64,000 bases of DNA, taken from assembly GCA_903875465.1 (NCBI GenBank), contig CAIQWB010000122.1:1-64000 (forward strand), given 5' to 3'. Numbering within the stretch: position 1 is the first letter of the stretch; each line of letters begins with the position of its first letter. A program made the position numbers and the translations under genes. The notes below the pieces were generated by a model, which was not told the origin of the DNA, did not search any database, and saw only the letters and a program-made list of their open reading frames with translations. Of this stretch, positions 57,138 to 64,000 are shown piece after piece. Source of the stretch: an uncultured Verrucomicrobia subdivision 3 bacterium. GTDB taxonomy: Bacteria; Verrucomicrobiota; Verrucomicrobiia; Limisphaerales; UBA11358.

Positions 57138-58277
57138 CTAAATTTTCGCCGGATGCAATTCCGCATGCGTCTTGATCAAACCCTTGATCAGCGCCTCCCA
57201 GTCCGCCTCCGTGGTTTCCCAGCCGGCGCTGTAGCGCACCGAGCGGACCGCCTGCGCCGCCTTGTAGCCCATGGCGCTGAGCACATGCGAGGGCTCCTCC
57301 TTGCCGGTGGTGCACGCGGACCCGGTGGAAACCGCGAACCCCGCCTTGTCCAGCCGGATGACCCACTGCAACTTCCGGTCCCCATCCGGCATCAGGGCCG
57401 ACACCGTGTTCCACAAGCGCGGCTGGTTCGCCCCCACAATGCTCGTGCCCGGCAGGTGCCGGAGCAATTCGCGCTCAAAATTATCCCGCCAGATGCCGCG
57501 CAGCAGATGCTCGTTGCGGGCAATCTGCTTCTCGCGCACCGCCAGCGCCGCCATCATGGCCGCAATGATGGCAATGTTCTCCGTCCCCGCACGGCGGCCG
57601 CCCTCCTGCTTGCCGCCATGGAGCAGCGGCGTGAGGGTGCTGCGGTGCGGAATTTTCAAGAACCCCACCCCGCGCGGCCCGCCAAATTTGTGCGCGGCCC
57701 CGCTCACATAATCGCATTCCCCCAGCGCTTTCACCGGCATCTTGCCCATGAACTGGACCGCGTCCGTGAAGAACGGAATGTCGTATGCCTCGCAGATCGA
57801 GCGAATTTCGCGCCAGGGCTGGATGACCCCCGTTTCGTTATTGGCCGCCATCACCGCCACCAGGCCCGGACGGGTGTCCGCCAGTTCAGCGGTCAGCCAT
57901 TCCATGTCCACCACGCCGTCCCGGGTGACCGGAATCAGCCGGACACGTTTGCCAAAATAAAATTGGGCGGAATCGAACACACAAGGATGTTCAATCGCCG
58001 AAACCCAGATCTCACTCGCCGGCCCGAGCTTCTTCGCAAAATGATGAATCACCATGTTGTTCGCCTCGGTGGCGCCGCTGGTCCAGATGATGTCCTGCGG
58101 ATGGCACCCAAGATACGCGGCGAGCTCTTCGCGCGCCTCCGCCAGCGCCACGGCCGCCTTCTGACCAAACTGGTGCATGGAAGAGGGATTGCCCGCAATC
58201 CGCTCAGTCACCGCCAGCCAGGCTTCGCGCGCCTCGCGCATCACCGGCGCGGTGGCGTTATAGTCGAAGTAAATCAT
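57138..58277 (-). CDS. Cysteine desulfurase (NifS/IscS family)
   Basis: IYFDYNATAPV; TSGATEANNMVI; SGAAHKFGGPRGVGFLKI; STGSACTTG. Confidence 0.92.
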   Translation of the reverse strand: MIYFDYNATAPVMREAREAWLAVTERIAGNPSSMHQFGQKAAVALAEAREELAAYLGCHPQDIIWTSGATEANNMVIHHFAKKLGPASEIWVSAIEHPCVFDSAQFYFGKRVRLIPVTRDGVVDMEWLTAELADTRPGLVAVMAANNETGVIQPWREIRSICEAYDIPFFTDAVQFMGKMPVKALGECDYVSGAAHKFGGPRGVGFLKIPHRSTLTPLLHGGKQEGGRRAGTENIAIIAAMMAALAVREKQIARNEHLLRGIWRDNFERELLRHLPGTSIVGANQPRLWNTVSALMPDGDRKLQWVIRLDKAGFAVSTGSACTTGKEEPSHVLSAMGYKAAQAVRSVRYSAGWETTEADWEALIKGLIKTHAELHPAKI

Positions 58278-59440
58278 CGGCCAGACAGGATACTTTTGAC
58301 AGCGGCGGTGGCGAGTCTTTTATGAGCGGCTGTGAAGGCCAGTTCTTGGAGGCGGTCCAGTTTGACCCACTTTCCGGGCAGGTTGGAGGGGCGGCGGGAC
58401 AAAGTAGCTTGGTAGGCGGTCAGGGTAATGCGGTAACGGGTGATGGAGTGTTTGACAATGGACAGGGGTTTGAGTGCTGGGGGCTTAACATCAAACAGCC
58501 CTCGGAAAACCAGCGACGGATCGGGGGTTGGGCCGGTGATTTCCACATTCGGAAACTCCCATAAATGGGCATTGACCACCCCGGCGGGGCGCTGGCGGAT
58601 GAAAATTTCACCGCGCGAGGTCATAACGAAGGCCATGAAGGCGCGGGCGGTGCTGGTGGCGCGTTCGCCGAGGTTGGGCAATTCCTCGGTGCGCTGCTGG
58701 CGGAAGGCGGCACATTCGGATTGCACAGGGCACAGCAGACATTGCGGCTGGCGCGGGGTGCAGATGAGCGCGCCAAGCTCCATGAGGGATTGGTTTAGGA
58801 AGGAGGCTCTGGGCTCTGGGCTTTGGGCTTTGGGTGGCAAAATCTGGGCACGGGGCGCGAGGCTTGGGGCGCGGGGCGAGGATGCCACGGCTTGCTGGAC
58901 GAGTTGGGTGGCGAGGGTCCAGAGGTGGGTGTTGGTGGTTTTGTCCTTGGGATTTTCGGCGATGGCGAAAAGACGGGTGAGGACGCGGATGACATTGCCA
59001 TCCAAAATGGGAGTGGGCTGGTTGAAGGCGATGCTGCAGATCGCGCCGGCGGTGTAACGGCCAATGCCCGGCAGGGCCAGCACCTCGTCAAAGGCTTCCG
59101 GGAACCGGCCGCCATGCTGCACCACAATCGCCTGCGCCGCCTTTTGCAAATTCCGCACCCGGGTGTAATAGCCCAACCCCTCCCAGAGCTTGTGAATCTG
59201 GTCTGCCGGCGCTGCCGCCGCCGCCTCAATCGTGGGGAGCGCCTGCATCCATCGTTCCCAATAAGGAATGACCGTCTTCACCTGCGTCTGCTGCAGCATG
59301 ATTTCCGACACCCAAATGGCGTAGGGATCACGGGTGCGCCGCCAGGGGAGGTCGCGGGCTGCGCGGGCGAACCAGGCGAGCAAGTTGGAGGCAATGGCGG
59401 GGGCTTTTTTCAGGTCCCGGGGTAATTTGTCAACGGGCAT
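58274..59440 (-). CDS. mutY: A/G-specific adenine glycosylase
   Basis: RDPYAIWVSEIMLQQTQVKTVIPYWERW; LPGIGRYTAGAI; LNQSLMELGALICTPRQPQCLLCPVQSEC. Confidence 0.93.
   Translation of the reverse strand: MPVDKLPRDLKKAPAIASNLLAWFARAARDLPWRRTRDPYAIWVSEIMLQQTQVKTVIPYWERWMQALPTIEAAAAAPADQIHKLWEGLGYYTRVRNLQKAAQAIVVQHGGRFPEAFDEVLALPGIGRYTAGAICSIAFNQPTPILDGNVIRVLTRLFAIAENPKDKTTNTHLWTLATQLVQQAVASSPRAPSLAPRAQILPPKAQSPEPRASFLNQSLMELGALICTPRQPQCLLCPVQSECAAFRQQRTEELPNLGERATSTARAFMAFVMTSRGEIFIRQRPAGVVNAHLWEFPNVEITGPTPDPSLVFRGLFDVKPPALKPLSIVKHSITRYRITLTAYQATLSRRPSNLPGKWVKLDRLQELAFTAAHKRLATAAVKSILSGR
58802..58880. repeat. G-rich low-complexity insert kept in frame within mutY
   Basis: ggaggctctgggctctgggctttgggctttggg...cgaggcttggggcgcggggcgagg; encodes SSPRAPSLAPRAQILPPKAQSPEPRAS. 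Confidence 0.65.
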
Positions 59441-59485
59441 ACCTCAAACGAACAACATGCCCACGGAGCAATTCAAATAGACGAA

Positions 59486-60220
59486 GTGAATGCGCGTTGC
59501 TATTTTCACCGTATGCATAAGTGGTTCCAAATTCCTGTCTTAGTCGGAATTATTTTATTTATTCTGCAACCTGCCAATTTATTTGTGGTGCCTGCCCAGA
59601 CAAATGCCAACGAGCCAAAGTATTCTTTGCCTGACATTAAAACTGAATTTGTGGAAGGAGCCAAGCTTTCAGCAGCGGAAATAAACCAAGTCGTATCACT
59701 TGCTAAACAATGTGGCATTCCCGACGTTGAGTATGTAAGGACCTTCCACTACCTCCCTGCTGGCGGAAGTGGCATTTCGGTCACCAGCCAGGAAAGAAAG
59801 GTTGGGCGAAGTGTCTCGTACGACTGTGTAATGGTCAATCGGACTGGGTGGGGATACCCCATAACGGCGGAAAGGAAAAAGAAAGTTGGAGCATTTTGGG
59901 TGACTGAGCCATATCTAAGCACAACTCATTTACGTGAATTCGTCATTGTCAAAAAAGCCATCCGTCTTGCTATCGGAAAAGATGTAGATGTTGCCCTGGC
60001 TGATCGAGTCATACCTTTAATTACCGCAAGGAAAGTTCATTGCAAGGATGACTGGACTCGCCGCGAATTTGAAAGTCTGGACGTCTCGCAACCCGAGAAT
60101 ATTTTAAAGAGCCCAATCGGGGAGGGATACGAAGTTTATTTACCAGGAATGAAAATCCTCGAATTTAAGGAGGAGAAAGGGCAAGTAATTGTAATCGGCA
60201 TAGCGAGTTATGTCATTTAA
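59486..60220 (+). CDS. Hypothetical secreted protein
   Basis: Signal peptide-like N-terminus; long ORF of lower GC than its neighbours. Confidence 0.6.
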   Translation: MNARCYFHRMHKWFQIPVLVGIILFILQPANLFVVPAQTNANEPKYSLPDIKTEFVEGAKLSAAEINQVVSLAKQCGIPDVEYVRTFHYLPAGGSGISVTSQERKVGRSVSYDCVMVNRTGWGYPITAERKKKVGAFWVTEPYLSTTHLREFVIVKKAIRLAIGKDVDVALADRVIPLITARKVHCKDDWTRREFESLDVSQPENILKSPIGEGYEVYLPGMKILEFKEEKGQVIVIGIASYVI

Positions 60221-60264
60221 GATCAGCCAGTCTGTAACTCGGCTAATTGAAGGTTGAAAAGTGA

Positions 60265-60516
60265 TTACCTAGACCCAAATGGGATGGGCGCGCGGTGGCA
60301 AAGCGGTGTCTGGGGCTCACCATGCACGTAATGATCGAGGTTGGCGGCGAGATCGGCGGGCATATCACGGGCCATGCCGTCAAAATCTTTGAGCGTCTCG
60401 AACAGTGTGGGTGTCTGTTCCTCCACCGGCTCAATGCGAACGATGGTCCCCGGTGCCCATGGCACATCGCCGGGCAGTTGGATCATTCCCTTTTCAATGC
60501 CGGCGGTATTGCTCAT
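60265..60516 (-). CDS. Small AF2212/DUF104-like putative antitoxin
   Basis: GMIQLPGDVPWAPGTIVRIEPVEEQTPTLFETLKDFDGMARDMPADLAANLDHYVHGEPQ. Confidence 0.55.
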   Translation of the reverse strand: MSNTAGIEKGMIQLPGDVPWAPGTIVRIEPVEEQTPTLFETLKDFDGMARDMPADLAANLDHYVHGEPQTPLCHRAPIPFGSR

Positions 60517-60636
60517 GCCGTGCCAGATAACCGACCCATCGGTTTCGTCGAACGGCAAAAAATAACCGTGACGAAAGGCCACCGAGCGTGAAAATCCTGG
60601 TGTTCATTTCCACTGGATGCAGCTAATTTTCCCCTG

Positions 60637-61599
60637 GTGAATCCCATCACATCCTATACCTGCAAATTGACCGATGAACAGGCCGCGGCGCTGGAAACGG
60701 CGATCAGCTCGCGCGGTTTCAAGTTCCGCGCGGTGCCCTATGCCCGGTTCGCCGGCGAGAAGGACAAGATCAACGTGGTCTTTTACGAGAGCGGCAAGCT
60801 CGTGCTCCAGGGCAAGGGCACCCAGGAATTCATTGAATTCGTCCTGGAACCCGAGGTGCTCAAGCAGGCCAAACTGGGCTACGAGACCCTGCTGAACCCC
60901 GACCTGCTCCTGCCCCGGCTGGGCGTGGACGAAAGCGGCAAGGGCGATTTCTTCGGGCCCCTCTGCATCGCCGGGGTTTATCTGAATGAATCCGTGATCA
61001 AAGCCTGGGAGGGCAAGGGCATCCGGGATTCCAAAAACATTTCAAGCGACAAGCGCATGGCCGAGCTGGCGGATTTGATCCGGAACACCCCCGGCTGCGT
61101 GACCACCGTGGTGCCCATCGGCAATGAGGCGTACAACCGGCTCTACACCAAAATGCGCAGTGTCAACGCCATGCTGGCGTGGGGCCACGCGCGGGTCATC
61201 GAAAACCTCATGGGTCAGAAGCACCGGATGAATCCCCCGCCGGTCCGGGCCATCAGCGATCAATTCGCCGCCAGCAAGAGCGTGGTGGAGAAGGCGCTCA
61301 TGACCAGCGGCCGGCAGATCGAGCTGGTGCAACGACACAAGGCCGAAGAGGATCTGGCCGTGGCCGCCGCCTCCATTCTCGCCCGCGACGAGTTCGTGCA
61401 AGGCCTCGCGAAGCTCGAGCAGCAGTACGCCACCAAACTGCCCAAGGGGGCGTCGAAGGCGGTGGATGCAGTGGCCAAAACGATTTTCGCGGAGCGCGGC
61501 CTGGAAACCCTCGCCAAAGTGGCCAAGCTGCATTTCCGCACGGCGTTGCGCGCGCAGGGACTGCCGGAACCGGAGAAGACGGAGTGGCGTAAAGGCTAA
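60637..61599 (+). CDS. rnhC: Ribonuclease HIII
   Basis: LGVDESGKGDFFGPLCIAGVYL; IRDSKNISS; KAEEDLAVAAASILARDEF. Confidence 0.93.
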   Translation: MNPITSYTCKLTDEQAAALETAISSRGFKFRAVPYARFAGEKDKINVVFYESGKLVLQGKGTQEFIEFVLEPEVLKQAKLGYETLLNPDLLLPRLGVDESGKGDFFGPLCIAGVYLNESVIKAWEGKGIRDSKNISSDKRMAELADLIRNTPGCVTTVVPIGNEAYNRLYTKMRSVNAMLAWGHARVIENLMGQKHRMNPPPVRAISDQFAASKSVVEKALMTSGRQIELVQRHKAEEDLAVAAASILARDEFVQGLAKLEQQYATKLPKGASKAVDAVAKTIFAERGLETLAKVAKLHFRTALRAQGLPEPEKTEWRKG

Positions 61600-61745
61600 A
61601 ACAACAAACCGAAGTTCGCTTCCGCTTGACTTGGATGACCTACCCCCGTCGGTCCATCAGCGAAACGCCCTCATCTTTGTAGGAGACGACGTAAGGAGTC
61701 TCTGAATGCCCCTTTTGCCCCGGCTTCCTCCGTTTGCTCCTGTTC

Positions 61746-61973
61746 AACCCGAACTCCGAAATTAAAATGCCTGGGATGCGTCAAGATATTGGAGCAGAAA
61801 CGCTTTGGCAAAATCGCAGCATACCCGCAGAGGTCTGGTAAGACTGCCGCTGCGCGCAGCGCGCATCCTTAAATGGGCAACTGCTTGGCAGCGGCTTGGG
61901 AAGCCAATTTTCCCAAGCGTTTATGCCCAAGAGCTTGACACAGACCGGCCGTTTTAATTTCGGAGTTCGGGTT
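61746..61973. mobile_element. Putative non-autonomous element, 228 bp, perfect 22-bp terminal inverted repeats AACCCGAACTCCGAAATTAAAA
   Basis: 61746-61767 and 61952-61973 are perfect reverse complements; same sequence recurs in the 4231 and 4488 repeats. Confidence 0.65.
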
Positions 61974-62091
61974 TAATCATCGGGACTTCATTCATCGGGT
62001 AAGCAAGCATCTTTAGAAGCTGGTCCTGCCAGAAACTTTACGAGTGCGCCGACTTGGTCGCCGTGGCCAAAAATGCGAAGTCAGAAAATTA

Positions 62092-62125
62092 AAACGGCCG
62101 GGCGAATGGATTCGCCCGGCCGTTT
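62092..62125 (-). terminator. Rho-independent terminator of ilvB
   Basis: aaacggccgggcgaa tgga ttcgcccggccgttt, 15-bp perfect stem with T-rich tail on minus strand. Confidence 0.9.
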
Positions 62126-62143
62126 GAATTAAATCCGTTACGG

Positions 62144-64000
62144 TTACGCCTTCCAGATCATGTCCGCCACGGTCTTGCCGGCGGGGATGAACGGAATCAC
62201 GTGGGTGGAGTACGGGGTGATGACATCCAGCACGTAGGGCTCGGTGGAATCCAGCATGCGCTGCATGGCGGCGCGCAGATCCTTCTTGAACATCACGCGT
62301 TCGCACTTCACACCGAAGGAATTGCACACCCGGACATAGTCCGGATAAATATCCGCGCGTTCCTCAGGATTGCCGAGGTAGGTGTGGCCGCGGTTGCCGG
62401 CGTAGAAATTATCCTCCCACTGCACCACCATGCCGAGGTGCTGGTTGTTCAGGATGATCGCCTTGGCCGCGATTTTCTCAATGTGCGCCGTGGCCAGTTC
62501 CTGAATGTTCATCAGGAAGGAGCCGTCGCCATCGATATCCACCACTTGCTTGTCCGGGTGGGCAACTTTCACGCCCAGCGCGGCGGGATAGCCGTAACCC
62601 ATGGAACCCAGGCCGCCGCTGGTGATGAACTGGCGCGGGTATTTGTACTTGTACCACTGGCCGGCCCACATCTGATGCTGGCCCACCCCGGTGGTGATGT
62701 ACGCCTCGCCCTGGGTGAGTTCGTACAGCATTTCCACGACCATTTGCTGGAGGATCACCTGGTCCTCGTGGCCCTGCATGTGGTCAACCATGTGATCGCT
62801 GGTGGCGATTTCCGGAGTAATGCGGTAGGCAAACGGCGCCTTGGCCTGCCACTCGGCGATTTGCGCGAGCCAGGGGGTGTGCTTCTTGGTAATCGGCCGC
62901 TGTTCGATCAGCTTGTTCAGGCGGGTCAAGGCGTCCTTGATGTCACCCACGATGGGCAGGTGCGCCTTGCGGTTTTTATTGAGCTCGGAGGCGTCGATGT
63001 CCAAATGCACAATTGTGCCGTTCTTGCAAAATTCCTCAAACTTGCCGGTCACCCGGTCGTCGAAGCGCACGCCAAAGGCGAGCAACAAGTCGGCGCCGTC
63101 TTTCAATTTGACCATCGGCGCATCGAAACTCTTGCGCAATTCGTACTCACCGTTGACGGCCCAGTTGGCCGAGGCGGAGCCGTGCATGCCCAGCCAGCGC
63201 AGCGAGAGCGGATGGGTTTCGGGAAAACCACCGATGCCCATGAGCGTGGTGGTCACGGGAATATTCGTCGCCTCGGCAAATTTGAGCAATTCGGCGGCCG
63301 CGCCGCTGGAAATGATGCCGCCCCCGACGTACAGGACGGGACGCTCGGCTTTTTCGATCAAGCCCATGATCTCGTTCAGGGCTAGTTCATCAGCCTTCAA
63401 ATCGGGCTGGTTGTAACCGCGCAAGCCGGCCTTCACCTGCTCCAAGGTGGGCCACACGGGCTGGGTTTTGGCCTGCTGCAGGTTTTTCGGGAAATCCAGC
63501 ACCACCGGACCGGGCCGGCCGGATTGGGCGAGATAGAAAGCTTCTTTAACGATGCGCGGGATGTCGTTAATGTCGGTAATCAGGTAAGAATGCTTCACGA
63601 TCGGCAAAGTCACGCCGATGATGTCCGTTTCCTGGAAAGCGCCGCGACCAATCATGGCCTGGGTAACCTGGCCAGTAATGGCGATCAGCGGGCAGGAATC
63701 CATGTAGGCATCCGCAATGGCCGTGACGAGGTTGGTGGCCCCGGGACCGCTGGTGCCCATGCACACACCGGCTTTGCCGGTGGCGCGGGCATACCCCTCG
63801 GCGGCGAAGCTGCCGCCCTGCTCATGCCGGGGCAAAATGGTGCGAATCTTGGATTTGGTGAGCGACTGGTGAATTTCCATGCTCGCGCCGCCGGGATAAG
63901 CGAAGATGACCTCCACGCCTTCGCGTTCGAGCGCCTCCACAAAGATGTCGCGACCGAACATCACCGGACCGACTTCCCGCTGGCCCGCGGGCGTTTTTGA
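62144..64000 (-). CDS. ilvB: Acetolactate synthase large subunit, reading frame open through the right window edge (partial)
   Basis: EALEREGVEVIFAYPGGASMEIHQSL; TSGPGATNLVTAIADAYMDS; GDGSFLMNIQELATA; in-frame upstream codons SKTPAGQREVGPV reach the edge. Confidence 0.95.
   Translation of the reverse strand, partial: SKTPAGQREVGPVMFGRDIFVEALEREGVEVIFAYPGGASMEIHQSLTKSKIRTILPRHEQGGSFAAEGYARATGKAGVCMGTSGPGATNLVTAIADAYMDSCPLIAITGQVTQAMIGRGAFQETDIIGVTLPIVKHSYLITDINDIPRIVKEAFYLAQSGRPGPVVLDFPKNLQQAKTQPVWPTLEQVKAGLRGYNQPDLKADELALNEIMGLIEKAERPVLYVGGGIISSGAAAELLKFAEATNIPVTTTLMGIGGFPETHPLSLRWLGMHGSASANWAVNGEYELRKSFDAPMVKLKDGADLLLAFGVRFDDRVTGKFEEFCKNGTIVHLDIDASELNKNRKAHLPIVGDIKDALTRLNKLIEQRPITKKHTPWLAQIAEWQAKAPFAYRITPEIATSDHMVDHMQGHEDQVILQQMVVEMLYELTQGEAYITTGVGQHQMWAGQWYKYKYPRQFITSGGLGSMGYGYPAALGVKVAHPDKQVVDIDGDGSFLMNIQELATAHIEKIAAKAIILNNQHLGMVVQWEDNFYAGNRGHTYLGNPEERADIYPDYVRVCNSFGVKCERVMFKKDLRAAMQRMLDSTEPYVLDVITPYSTHVIPFIPAGKTVADMIWKA

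Noticed and set aside
57153-58325. 390-aa plus-strand ORF opposite the cysteine desulfurase
   Set aside because: Shadow ORF; sense strand carries NifS motifs.
62201-63385. 394-aa plus-strand ORF opposite ilvB
   Set aside because: Shadow ORF in GC-rich coding sequence; sense strand is acetolactate synthase.

Overview
The window is a GC-rich bacterial chromosomal segment, most likely Verrucomicrobiota (inferred from Gloeo/Verruco tandem repeats, RNase HIII and the gene repertoire). Most of it is housekeeping: nadK, tlyA, rph, prmA, rpsR/rpmG, folE2, manC, xerC/D-like, queD, cysteine desulfurase, mutY, rnhC and ilvB. Secreted or surface proteins include a VCBS/YadA-head/S74 chimera, a Gloeo_Verruco repeat protein, and GH106-like and GH39-like hydrolases. 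Accessory loci of most interest: (1) an arsenic operon, arsR<->aquaporin-arsC-arsD-arsA, with no ArsB or Acr3 in the window, an NPA/NPV aquaporin, and a 20-bp direct repeat in the divergent promoter; (2) a CnrYXH-like anti-sigma/metal-sensor/ECF operon followed by two small Cys-rich secreted proteins and no efflux pump; (3) hypAB without hydrogenase genes; (4) luxE-luxC-like fatty-acid reductase genes without luxAB; (5) a four-helix-bundle (S23/IVP) ORF bounded by imperfect inverted G-rich repeats, with related low-complexity text inserted in frame in the nearby luxE-like and mutY genes; (6) at least two non-coding families with terminal inverted repeats (TIR GGGTGTGAGACAAATTTC, two copies; TIR AACCCGAACTCCGAAATTAAAA, perfect 22 bp, plus extra single ends); (7) a decayed DctB-like sensor kinase. 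No rRNA, tRNA or CRISPR array was recognised by eye. Family calls come from motif recognition, not database searches.
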